From: Episyrphus balteatus
Lineage: Eukaryota > Arthropoda > Insecta > Diptera > Syrphidae
Length of the DNA: 64,000 nucleotides
Assembly: GCF_945859705.1 (NCBI RefSeq)
Contig: NC_079135.1
Coordinates: 30,367,679 to 30,431,678, forward strand
Direction: 5' to 3'
The stretch's first letter is position 1. Each line of letters begins with the position of its first letter. Under the pieces are notes generated by a model. It saw only the letters and a program-made list of their open reading frames with translations, did not search any database and was not told the DNA's origin. The position numbers were made by a program, and so were the translations under genes. Below, piece after piece: positions 50,401 through 62,400 of this stretch.

Positions 50401-53400
50401 TATTTTGAACACAGCTGTATATAATTCTCCTGTGCGTTTGTTTGTGAGCCTACTCCTTCTAAACGACTGGACAGATTTTTCTGAAATTTGGTGGGTGTGA
50501 TAAGGTCCATCAGAGACAGGTTTTGTTTCATAATTGGACTCGGTAGGTGGCGCTGTTGTCGAGTTGTAGGAAAATTGCATATTCTGAACGAACGACTGGA
50601 CAGATTTTTGTGAAATTTTGTGTATGTGATAAAGTCCATCCGAGACAGGATTGTTTTATAATTGGACCCGGTAGGTGGCGCTGTTGTCGAGTTTTAGGAA
50701 AATTGTATATTTGGAACGAACGACTGGACAGATTTTTGTGAAATTTTGTTTATGTGATAAGGTACGTCCGAGACAAGTTTTTTTTTATAATTGGACCCGG
50801 TAGGTGGTGCTGTTGTCGAGTTTTAGGATAATTTCATATTTTGAACGAACGACTGAACAGATTTTTGTGAAATTTTGTTTATGTGATAAAGGTCCGTCCG
50901 AGACAGTTTATTTTATAATTGGACCCGGTAGGTGGCGCTGTTGTCGAATTTTAGGAGAATTGCATATTTTGAACGAAAGACTGGGCAGATTTTTATGAAA
51001 TGTTGTGTATGTGATAAAGTCTATCCGAGACGGGTTTTGTTTCAAAATTGGACCCGGTAGGTGGCGCTGTTGTCGAGTTTTAGGATAATTTCATATTTTG
51101 AACGAACGACTGAACAGATTTTTGTGAAATTTTGTTTATGTGATAAGGTCCGTCCGAGACAGGTTTTTTTTTATAATTGGACCCGGTAGGTGGCGCTGTT
51201 GTCGAGTTTTAGGAAAATTGCATATTTTGAACGAAAGACTGGGCAGATATTTATGAAATATTGTGTATGTGATAAGGTCCATCCGAGACGAGTTTTGTTT
51301 CAAAATTGGACCCGGTAGGTGGCGCTGTTGTTGAGTTTTAGGATAATTTCATATTTTGAACGAACGACTGAACAGATTTTTGTGAAATTTTGTTTATGTG
51401 ATAAGGTCCGTCCGAGACAGATTTTTTTATAATTGGACCCGGTAGGTGGCGCTGTTTTCGAGTTAGGAAAATTTCATATTTTGACCAGACTGGGGGCCAA
51501 TTTGGTTCTGTGAAAACGTGAATCGAAAAAAAAAACTTTTTCATTTTAGCTTTCAAACACTCTTTTTACTTTTTCGATTCATTTGAAACGAAAAACGATT
51601 CTCATCCTATGATATCACAAATAATTTAGTGAAAAAAATATATATTTATATGAATATTTTTGATGTTTGTTTTCATTTTTTCACAGAACGAGAATAAAAT
51701 GAGTGAACGAGTGAAAAGCTTTTCGTTTCACTTATTCACAGAACCAGAATTGGCCCCCTGGAGAGTTTTTTCTGAAATTTGGTGGATGTGATAAGGTCCA
51801 TCCGAGACGAGTTTTGTTTCAAAATTGGACCCGGTAGGTGGCGCTGTTGTTGAGTTTTAGGATAATTTCATATTTTGAACGAACGACTGAACAGATTTTT
51901 GTGAAATTTTGTTTATGTGATAAGGTCCGTCCGAGACAGGTTTTTTTTTATAATTGGACCCGGTAGGTGGCGCTGTTGTCGAGTTTTAGGAAAATTGCAT
52001 ATTTTGAACGAAAGACTGGGCAGATATTTATGAAATATTGTGTATGTGATAAGGTCCATCCGAGACGAGTTTTGTTTCAAAATTGGACCCGGTAGGTGGC
52101 GCTGTTGTTGAGTTTTAGGATAATTTCATATTTTGAACGAACGACTGAACAGATTTTTGTGAAATTTTGTTTATGTGATAAGGTCCGTCCGAGACAGATT
52201 TTTTTATAATTGGACCCGGTAGGTGGCGCTGTTTTCGAGTTAGGAAAATTTCATATTTTGACCAGACTGGGGGCCAATTTGGTTCTGTGAAAACGTGAAT
52301 CGAAAAAAAAAACTTTTTCATTTTAGCTTTCAAACACTCTTTTTACTTTTTCGATTCATTTGAAACGAAAAACGATTCTCATCCTATGATATCACAAATA
52401 ATTTAGTGAAAAAAATATATATTTATATGAATATTTTTGATGTTTGTTTTCATTTTTTCACAGAACGAGAATAAAATGAGTGAACGAGTGAAAAGCTTTT
52501 CGTTTCACTTATTCACAGAACCAGAATTGGCCCCCTGGAGAGTTTTTTCTGAAATTTGGTGGATGTGATAAGGTCCATCCGAGACAGGTTTTGTTTCATA
52601 ATTGGACCCGGTAGGTGGCGCTGATGTCGAGTTATAGAAAAATTTCATATTTTGAACGAACGACTGAACAGATTTTTTGTGAAATTTTGTTTATGTGATA
52701 AGGTCCGTCCGAGACAGGTTTTTTTTTATAATTGGACCCGGTAGGTGGCGCTGTTGTCGAGTTTTAGGAAAATTGCATATTTTGAACGAAAGACTGGGCA
52801 GATATTTATGAAATATTGTGTATGTGATAAGGTCCATCCGAGACGAGTTTTGTTTCAAAATTGGACCCGGTAGGTGGCGCTGTTGTTGAGTTTTAGGATA
52901 ATTTCATATTTTGAACGAACGACTGAACAGATTTTTGTGAAATTTTGTTTATGTGATAAGGTCCGTCCGAGACAGATTTTTTTATAATTGGACCCGGTAG
53001 GTGGCGCTGTTTTCGAGTTAGGAAAATTTCATATTTTGACCAGACTGGGGGCCAATTTGGTTCTGTGAAAACGTGAATCGAAAAAAAAAACTTTTTCATT
53101 TTAGCTTTCAAACACTCTTTTCACTTTTTCGATTCATTTGAAATGAAAAACGATTCTCATCCTATGATATCACAAATAATTTAGTGAAAAAAATATATAT
53201 TTATATGAATATTTTTGATGTTTGTTTTCATTTTTTCACAGAACGAGAATAAAATGAGTGAACGAGTGAAAAGCTTTTCGTTTCACTTATTCACAGAACC
53301 AGAATTGGCCCCCTGGAGAGATTTTTCTGAAATTTGGTGGATGTGATAAGGTCCATCCGAGACAGGTTTTGTTTCATAATTGGACCCGGTAGGTGGCGCT

Positions 53401-56400
53401 GATGTCGAGTTATAGAAAAATTTCATATTTTGAACGAACGACTGAACAGATTTTTTGTGAAATTTTGTTTATGTGATAAGGTCCGTCCGAGACAGGTTTT
53501 TTTTATAATTGGACCCGGTAGGTGGCGCTGTTGTCGAGTTTTAGAAAAATTGCATATTTTGACCAGACTGGAGAGATTTTTGTGAAACTTTGTGTGTGTG
53601 GTATGGACCCAGTAGGTGTCGCTGTTGTCAAGTTATAGTTAAATTCCATATTTGAAGTCCGAATGACAGTAGATATAGATTTTTATGAAATTTTGTGTGT
53701 GTGTGTGTGTGTGTGTGATAAGGTTCGTTCGAGACAGGTTTTGTTTTATAGTTGGACCTGGTATGTTGTCAAGTTATAAGCAAATTCAATATTTGGGGTT
53801 CAAAATCGCTCATATTCAAGGGTAATAAAAACAAACATGAATTAACTCTTTAAAATGTTAGTCCCGCAAAGAAAATTGTTTACCATCAGTATATCTCAAT
53901 TAAATTTATAACTGCATCTTAAAATTTGTTTAAGTTGTTTCAACTACCATTAATACAATTTCCGCATAAAAATCAAATGATTTATTTTTTTTAAAGAAAT
54001 ATTTTGACTTATGTATGAATAGAATTAAGACGAAATCTTTTCATTTTTAATCGTTTTTTTTTAAGATTTTATCCTATTGCTATTGTTTCGGTTACTGGCT
54101 CCAACATTACTCACACGGTAACGGTTTAGAAACGAACAAATACAAACTTCAATGAAACCAAAATATGTAAGAGAGAGAATACTATTTTTAAAGTGGATTA
54201 AAAATGAGCGTTGAAAGTGGATGCTATATTCCGCAAATAAAAATTTTGGAAGTTAAAACGAAAGTCAACAAAACAAAAACAATGGTTGTTTGTATAGTCG
54301 GTTTACGGACGATAATTTTACGTGATAACGTCATAAGAAAACAGGTTGTTTAAACAAAAAAAAAGTAAAAAGATCGTTCTTGGTGTTGGAATTCCAGGCC
54401 TCTGGTGCAAAACACAAATCATTAACAGTTTCACAAAAGAAAGGGAGAATGAGTCATATTTTTCTATAATGGCAGGCGGGATTCATCGATTTAGGCACTT
54501 TTTGCAAAAAAAAATAAGAAGTGAAACCAGAGCCAGTTTTTGTATATTTGTGAATTATATAACCTTTATTGGTTGAATAAATTCCGATAAAAATTTGTAA
54601 TAGCTGTCAAACAAATGATTTGCTTTGTTTAATATTTTAAACAGTTTTACATATATGTATGTACCTATGTGTAATGGGAAAAGGTTAACACATTACAAAA
54701 TCAAAAATTGGAAATAAAACTTGGAAAAGGGGGAACGAAGTCCGCCGGGTCAGCTAGTCTTATATATATAATTCTCCTGTGCGTTTGTTTGTGACCCTAC
54801 TCCTTCTAAACGACTTGATAGATTTTTCTGAAATTTGGTGGGTGTGATAAGGTCCATCCGAGACAGGTTTTGTTTTATAATTGGACAAGGTAGGTGGCGC
54901 TGTTGTCAAGTTATATGCAAATTCCATATTTGGGGTCGAATGACTGGACAGATTTTTGTGAAATTTTGTATGTGTGAAAAGGTTCATTCGAAACATGTTT
55001 TGTTTCATAATTGAACCCGGTAGGCGGCGCTGTTGTCAAGTTTATATGCAAATTCCATATTTGGGATCGAATGACTGGACATATTTTTGTGAAATTTTGT
55101 GTGTGAGAAGATTCATTCGAGACAGGTTTTGTTTTATTATTGGACCCGATAGCTGTCGCTGTTGTCAAGTTATAGTGAAATTCCATATTTGGAGTACGAA
55201 AGACTGTATAGATTTTTGTGAATTTTTGTATGTGTGATAAGGTTCATTCGAAACATGTTTTGTTTCATAATTGGGAACGGTAGGTGGCGCTTTTGTCAAG
55301 TTATATGCAAATTCTGTATTTGGGGTCGAATGACTGGACAGATTTTTGTGAAATTTTGTATGTGTGAAAAAGTTCATTCGAAACATGTTTTTTTTTCATA
55401 ATTGGACCCGGTAGGTGGCACTGTTGTCAAGTTATGTATATGCAAATTCCATATTTGGGATCGAATGACTGGACATATTTTTGTGAAATTTTGTGTGTGA
55501 AAAGGTTCATTCGAGAAAGGTTTTGTTTTATTATTTGACCCGATAGGTGTCGCTGTTGTCAAGAGTGAAATTCAATATTTGGATTCCGAAAGACTGTATA
55601 GATTTTTGTGAATTTTTGTGTGTGTGATAAAGTTCATTCGAGACAATTTTTTTTTATAATTGGACCCGGAAGGTGACGCTGATGTCAAGATATAAGCAAA
55701 TTCAATATTTGGGGTTTAAAATCATTCAACCGTCTTAAGTTGGACTTGACTCCATATTACTTGGCTTTTAAGATGAAATTATAATCTAAAGCACACTGAT
55801 GACTGGTAATGAAACGGGAGAATGCGTGATATTTTTCGTGTATGCAGCCGGGTTTCATCGATTTATTAGACGTTATCATGTCAAAAAAAAAAAAACAAAA
55901 CACCAAACCCAATTTTGACTGCCCAATTCATCAGCTTTATTTAAAATTTAACATAGGTAAACGTTACTAAAATTTGTAAAGAGTCGTAAGTTTTAAGTGT
56001 ATGGGGTCGTTTAATTAAGTAATCGGCTACAATTTAGCGCGAAAAGCGTACCAGGCTTAAGTATACAAATTTCGATAGTAGCCACGAGGCGTAGATGATT
56101 ATCAAGAAGAAAGATTTTGGGTTAAGCCTTCTTTTTATACATTTTACATTTTGATATAAAAAGGACATAAAAGAAATGAATGAAATTTAAAAGAATGAGT
56201 GACTTAAAGTAATGTCAAATAAATTGAAAATTCAGCGATGAAATTTGAGATGTCGCCACAAGTGTATTGGCAAATTGCCGTATTTCTTAAAAGCCCAATT
56301 TTTGAAGTGCCGAATTTTTAAAAGGCCATTTTGAAATATTTATGGAAAAAAGTTTGAAGGAGTTGAAAACTAATTGTGCTACTTTTTGTGGCACTACAGC

Positions 56401-59400
56401 AGTGAGCATTTTACAATCTTACTTACATAAGTTCTAAAGTGAATGTTTAAAAGTAAACTGATTTTACTACTGAAAACTTACAATAGTGTGTTAAGAACCT
56501 TATTTCGAATTCAAAACAACCAAAAAAAAATTTGTTTGAAAAAAATTTGCTACTTTTCCAGAAGATTCGATTTTTTCAAATCTCTTTTCGAGACGGATTC
56601 ATATACATTTTCACATACACTACAATATACAATTGCAAAACGTCAAACCAAACTATAATTTGAGACAAAACAAAATTTAATAAACCAGAGCCTTTATTGG
56701 ATAAAAATATAGAAATTTAAAAATGAAATCATTTCAAAATAGTAAAAAATATTTTGTTTCATCTATCACTAGGACACACATAAATTTACAAAAAAATTAC
56801 TTCTAATTGAATTTCCTAAATATGTATCGAATTTTAGTAGTTTGTGCTCCACATATCAACCGAACCGAGTGAACCGATTTTTTTTTGTATTGGAAAAGTT
56901 TTACACATTACAGGGCTTAAATTTGAAAATAAGTACTAGGAAAGGCGGAACGAAGTCCGCCGGGTCAGCAAGTCATATTCTAAATTTTTTTATTGAAAAA
57001 GGGACTTGAAATACATATTTTTTTTTTTTTTTGCAAAAACATTTTTTTTTATACATACCTATATGGTCATAATTTTGAAAAAAAAAAATATATAAAAAAT
57101 GTTAATCCAGAAAGTGTTTTGGCTTAGAAGAAGTATCATACATTATTGTTCTATAAAAAGTTATTTTCTCATTTGTCCGACTTTTTTTGGTGGTCATAGG
57201 CAGTGTATGTTTTTACATGTAACATGAGAATAACACATTCGTTTTGCTATTTATTATTTTGGAACATAACTTTTTGTTATTAATATTTCTTAGTTGTGTT
57301 GTTTTTGACACGATAATACTGAAAAAAACATTTTCATATTGATTTTCATAGCTTGGGTTCGAAAGGGTTAACTGTAGTAATGCGCAGTTCGGATAGGAAA
57401 TATAACTTAAATGAAATTTCAAACAGATTCAAAAATAACAAAGTTACATATTGAGCCCCTGTTTTTATGGACATGCTTTATTGTGTGGCAATTTATTTCA
57501 ACTTTATTTGTAATATTGTCTTGAAGAATTGTTTTTTGGTTCTTTCAAAAAATTTTTAAATCTTTCTGATATCTCTTTTCTTGTGCAAGATATCTTGAGT
57601 TTAAGTAAGTTTTTGGTTTATTAATTTGAACTTTAAATTCAGTTAAGTCAAATGAAAAACTCACTAACTGCTATTGAAATCCTATGTAGTTAGTGAGTTT
57701 TTTCTTTGGACCTACGATATATCAGACATTGACCCTTATTGCGATTTGGAACTGTAAATTGATAATAATTGATAAAAAGGAAATTTCGATACCTTATTAA
57801 TTCAAAAACAGAGGATAATAGAATATTTTTGAGATCGGATTCGAGCTCAGCACCCCAAGTATAATTTGTTTCTTAACCAGTGTAATTAATAAAAGATTTT
57901 GTTTCAATTCCTATGGAAATCTATTTGAGCAATAAGAGGAATTTTTTTGTGACTGGCAGTGAAACCGTCTGGTATATTAATACGAGTGAAGGTCTTTTGT
58001 GACAGGACAGGACAAACTACTAAAAAAAAAATATTTTTAAATCGGGACAGCTTGTCGAAACCTTCGAAATTTATTACTGAAAATTCCATCTTGTTTGGAA
58101 GCGGATTTAGGTCTAGTGTAGGATTGAATCTTGAATTTTTGCGATATCAGCATCAATGTCTCTTATCCATAAAGTCCAAAGCTCAATAAAATACAAAAAT
58201 ACGTCGGATTTTATTGGTTATTCTCTTAGAATGCGTAAGTAAAAATTTTGAGAGCTTCTCACAAAAAAAATCTGTGAATAATGTGTCTTAAGATCTTTTT
58301 CGTATGAGGGGATAAACAGAGTGTGCATCACATCGCTCCTGATAGTCAAACTTGCAATCAAATCGACCGTTTTGCAATAAGTGCATTCAGTCAGCTTAAC
58401 TCTTTCAATTTACAATTTTTGTTTATATGTACCTAATTATATTTGTTATGGTTGTATGATTAAAAAATACATATAAATTTTTTTAAACCGGTATTTTTGT
58501 AAAAAAATGGTAGTTAAAATCTGTAGTTACCGTTATAATTTGACTTGAAAACACTGGTCAACAAGGTTTTTGCCACAAGAACTAAAATATACTTTTCTAG
58601 TAGTTTTTGGGATGCTGAATCCGAATCTGAAGTCAGAAAAATTTGATTGGCCTTCGTTTTCGAAATATTACCGTTAGAAAATGTCAAAAAACGTAATTTT
58701 GGCTGTTTTCGAGGTTATGTTTTTATGTGGAGTAATTAATTGTGAATACATTTGTAAAGGTGCCTATAAGAGCTAGTTTTATTCTTTCAAAAAATGTTTA
58801 AATCTTTCCGATATCTCTTTTATTACCGTTTATAACGGTTATATTTCAAGAACGGAGGCTAATAGAATTGCGGATTTGAGTTCAGCAACTCGAAAACCTT
58901 CAGAAAAGTATATTTTGGTTCTTGTGGCAAAAATTCTGTGACCAGTGACTTAAACTTTAGATTAAGCTTAGTTTCTCTTTGACTTATTAAATGAAACTTA
59001 AGATATCTCGAGCAATAAAAGAGATATCGGGAAAATTTAAACAGTTTTTGAAAGAAGAATATCTGTTTTTATAATAACCGTTACAAATTTGTTTATAATG
59101 AATTACCCCACATAAAAACAGAACCTCGAAAACAGCCAAAATGACGTGTTTTAGCAATTTATAACGGTAATATTTCAAAAACAGAGGCCAATCAAATTTT
59201 TCTAACTTCAGATTCGGATTTAGCATCCCAAAAACTACTAGAAAAGTATATTTTGGTTCTTGTGGCAAAAAAAAAAAGTTAAATTTTGTTGACCAAACAA
59301 AAATGTTTCATTTTTTTATTTTTGTACATTTAAGAACTTAAAAATTAATTTTAAAACAAAAAATAATTACAAATAGTTATTGGTTTTGTGCAATACATAC

Positions 59401-62400
59401 TTCAAAAAAAAGTTTTTCCCTTGAGCAAAACCAAATGAATTTTTTAACATTTTCACTATCAAATAGTGCGAACTGCTTCTCTTTTATGTAGTACTGAATG
59501 TGCAAAAAAAAAATGCAAATTAACATGAACTAAGGTGAAAAGCATACTGACGGAATATGCAAAAAAGGAATTCGCCAGATGACATAAAATATAAAAAATT
59601 TTGAAAAGGTGGTTTGATAACTAACTAACTAAATTAAGTAGTTGATTTGTTGATATCATAAGCTACTCCACAGAGTTGAAATCGCTCTTATCAACAATTG
59701 GATAATAATCCAATATCCAAATCGTCTTAAGTTTACCGAAGTTTTTGAATCTGCAATGTGATGAGAGTGCTTATATCTCTAGAACTGACAGAAATTCTAT
59801 GAATAAAGAAATGGACCTAAAAGAAAATTGCTATGTTTATATGAGAATCTCTGCTGGATTAAGGTCCACAGAAAAATTATTGCCTTAACCCAGAATTTGC
59901 CCGAGCAATTCTGGACACCTAAGAGATCACATTACCAGTTTCCAGTGAAAAATCAAAAAGGTTTTTATTTGGAAAATCCATCATTAAACAGATATTAACA
60001 TTGCGACAAATTCTTGAGGAAACCCGAAGATTTAACATCGATGTACATTACTTTCTTCGATATGAGATAACGTTTTAGTATTCTAGATAAATATTGATAG
60101 ACCTCGAGAAAGCTATCTGCATATCTCAATTAATGTCGTTTTCTATTGACGAATCTCAGAATGAGATTTGTGAATCTGACAGCTGAAAGGGGGGGGGGGG
60201 GGAAGATTGGAAATAGTGGAAAAATCTCAGATTTCATGATCTATTTGTGTCTTGAGATTCAAAAAAATGACAAAAAAATGAATCTGGGGGTCAATTCCCG
60301 ATCTGTGAAACTGTGAAGTGATAAAAATAATATCATTTCAATTTTCACAGCGTTTTTCCATTTTATTACTTCACTTTAGTACTCAATGTGATAAGATGTG
60401 TACTAAAAAGTACTAAATGAAAAAACTTTCATTTTTGAGAAAAATAGCTTATATGAACAAAAGTTTTCATAACAAACAAATTCGAATTAGCCTTGTGAGT
60501 AAGGCGGTTGCCTTTTACTCTACCGACCTAGGTTCGAATCCGAGTGTAGTTGAGATTGTTTATTTTGTTTTTATGATAAAAAATTTATCATGTGAAAAGA
60601 TTTAGACATTTGTTTTATTTCTTTCCCAAATCAAGAATCGAATTTATTATGAAAATGTGATAAAACTTATCACTTCACATTTTCACAGATCGGAAATTGA
60701 CCCCCTGATGTCGTTTTCTATTGACTTTTGAGATTTTTGTGTAAAAAGATTTTCCACTGCAAATAGAATATGAAATCTAGTTTTGTAATTGTGTACGAAA
60801 TCTGTGCGTATAAAAAAAATAAAACAACAACAAATGTTCAGACAAATGTCAAACAGAGGAGTGTGTGTGAAAGTGCGTGTGTTTGTATGCGTGAATCTTG
60901 CTAAAAATCCAGATTCAGATTCTTGAATCTCAGATTCATTTTTTTGTCATTTTTTGAATCTCAAGACGCAAATAGATCATGAAATCTGAGATTTTTCCAC
61001 TATTCCCCCTCTTCACCCCCTCCCCCTTTTTAGCTGTCAGATTCACAAATCCCATTCTGAGATTCGTCAATAGAAAACGACATTAGTATTCTAGATAAAT
61101 ATTGATAGACCTCGAGAAAGCTATCTGCATATCTCAGCTAAAACAACTGATGTCGTTTCTGCCGTACTAAGCAAAAAGGGCGCATATCCATTTTTGTAGT
61201 TTTGAGATTTCTGGATTTCGCACCCTTAAATTAATTATTTTTCAAAATTTTAAAAAATGATATATTCTTTTAAAAAAGTTTATTATTTTATGGCGATCAT
61301 GATTTTATTAAATGTTGTGTATTTTAAGAGAAAATGGACATACGCCCTTTTTGCTTAGTAAAACACATAAGATGTGCAATGCCGTGCTAAGCAAAAAGGG
61401 CACATATCCACTTTTGTAGTTTTTTTTAAATTGAATTTTATTGTTTCTGGTTTTTGCACCTTTAAATTAAATATTTTTAAAAATTTTAAAAGAATATAGA
61501 GAAACCTACGCCCTATTTTAATAAGTAAAACACATAAAGAGTGCAAATGTGCTCTTTTGGATAAATGAAAAGATTCGGAAAATTGCCATAATTTTGTATT
61601 TAACTTAATCCAATAAAATAAAAAATGTTTCATAACATTTCATATGCAAAAGTAGACATTAATTCATATCTAATTAAAAAAAAATAACATAAAAAAGAAC
61701 TAACAAACAAAGAAAACATCAAAAACATTTTTTTTTATGGAATGCTTCAAATTATGACCGGTTTTTTCTGCTTTACTTTTACAGTAGAAAAATTTGTCAT
61801 TAATCTGTTAAATCTTTTTTTTTATGCTTTCTTATCACTTTCATTCGAGAAGTAAATATGCATTTCAAATGGTTTAAGGAACTTGTCACTTCACTATCAA
61901 TGCTTGGCGGGAATTTATTTGCCTGAGGACTGACACATTTGCGAAAATTCGTGACAAATTTTTAAAAAACTCCTTACATGTCATTGTCATTACAATTTTT
62001 TTATGATCCCACAACTTGACATTTCTAAAAAAAAATTTATGACACAATTACACAATTGACAAGTGGTCATTTACAAAATTGAAATAGATACCTGATGGTG
62101 AAAAGATTCGGCCGACATAAATATTATTATATTTTATCGTTTATTTTACATACATATATTAAATCCAAAAAAATGATTCAAAGTTACTTCTGAAATAACG
62201 AAAACTACTTTTTAAATGGTTTTTATATCCTTTTTTTGAAGATTGTTGAAGTCGTTTTTTTTTGAGAATATTTTGTGTGTAGAAATTTTCAAAATTTTTC
62301 AAAAACGATTTAATCTACATATTTAAACAAAATTTTACCTCTTTTGAAAAATTTGATTTTCAAAAAAAAATTGAAATTAAAGAAAAAAAATCCGAAATTA

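Larger units (their letters stand above)
48800..50417. mobile_element. Palindromic Tc1-like derivative
   Basis: Left arm 48800-49489 and right arm 49729-50417 are near-perfect inverted copies of about 690 bp. The ends are CAG(T/C)TGTGTTCAAAATAAT and a TA duplication flanks both. Both arms correspond to the 5' part of a Tc1-like element, and each encodes an N-terminal transposase fragment. No 3' half exists, so it cannot encode a full transposase. Confidence 0.85.
50426..53800 (+). repeat. 129-bp tandem array inside Helitron copy 1
   Basis: About twenty units share GGTAGGTGGCGCTGTTGTCG and GAACGACTGAACAGATTTTT. Starts of the GGTAGGTGG block at 50542, 50670, 50799, 50927, 51057, 51185 and 51314 show a period of about 129 bp. 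Later units are grouped with the MITE into a higher-order repeat. Confidence 0.85.
48791..54757 (+). mobile_element. Non-autonomous Helitron, copy 1
   Basis: The 5' end TCTTATATA is preceded by A. It is interrupted at 48800 by the Tc1-like foldback and resumes at 50418 with TATATAATTCTCC. The 3' end has a hairpin-like GGAACGAAGTCC block and ends GGGTCAGCTAG, followed by T. Helitrons start TC, end CTRR after a hairpin and insert between A and T, all of which fit here. It has no Rep/helicase frame. The interior is a tandem array of 129-bp units. Confidence 0.75.
48644..57367. mobile_element. piggyBac-like element hosting nested insertions
   Basis: TTAA (48640-48643) is followed by CCCTTTCGGTACCAGC, and a matching inverted end GGGTTCGAAAGGG precedes TTAA (57368-57371). 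Subterminal ATGTAACAT-type blocks near 48670 and 57220 are also inverted. Without the nested Helitrons, only about 540 bp belong to this element. It has no transposase. The TTAA target and CCC/GGG termini indicate piggyBac. Confidence 0.7.
60131..61085. mobile_element. Foldback element A
   Basis: Ends TAATGTCGTTTTCTATTGAC and the reverse complement, with about 150-bp arms (ACGAATCTCAGAATGAGAT, then GTGAATCTGACAGCTG, a G-run and AAATAGTGGAAAAATCTCAG). The left arm has a G14 run at 60189-60202. The element is interrupted by the MITE at 60287-60704. No coding frame. Confidence 0.7.

Noticed and set aside
51338..51556. 72-codon frame repeated three times (also at 52115 and 52893)
   Set aside because: It spans the MITE/array boundary and recurs only because the whole 777-bp unit is duplicated.
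50426..53800. CRISPR-like array
   Set aside because: Units are about 129 bp with no distinct spacers, in a eukaryotic Helitron; this is a tandem repeat.
60487..60552. Functional tRNA gene
   Set aside because: The B box is perfect but no acceptor stem pairs and the anticodon arm is poor.
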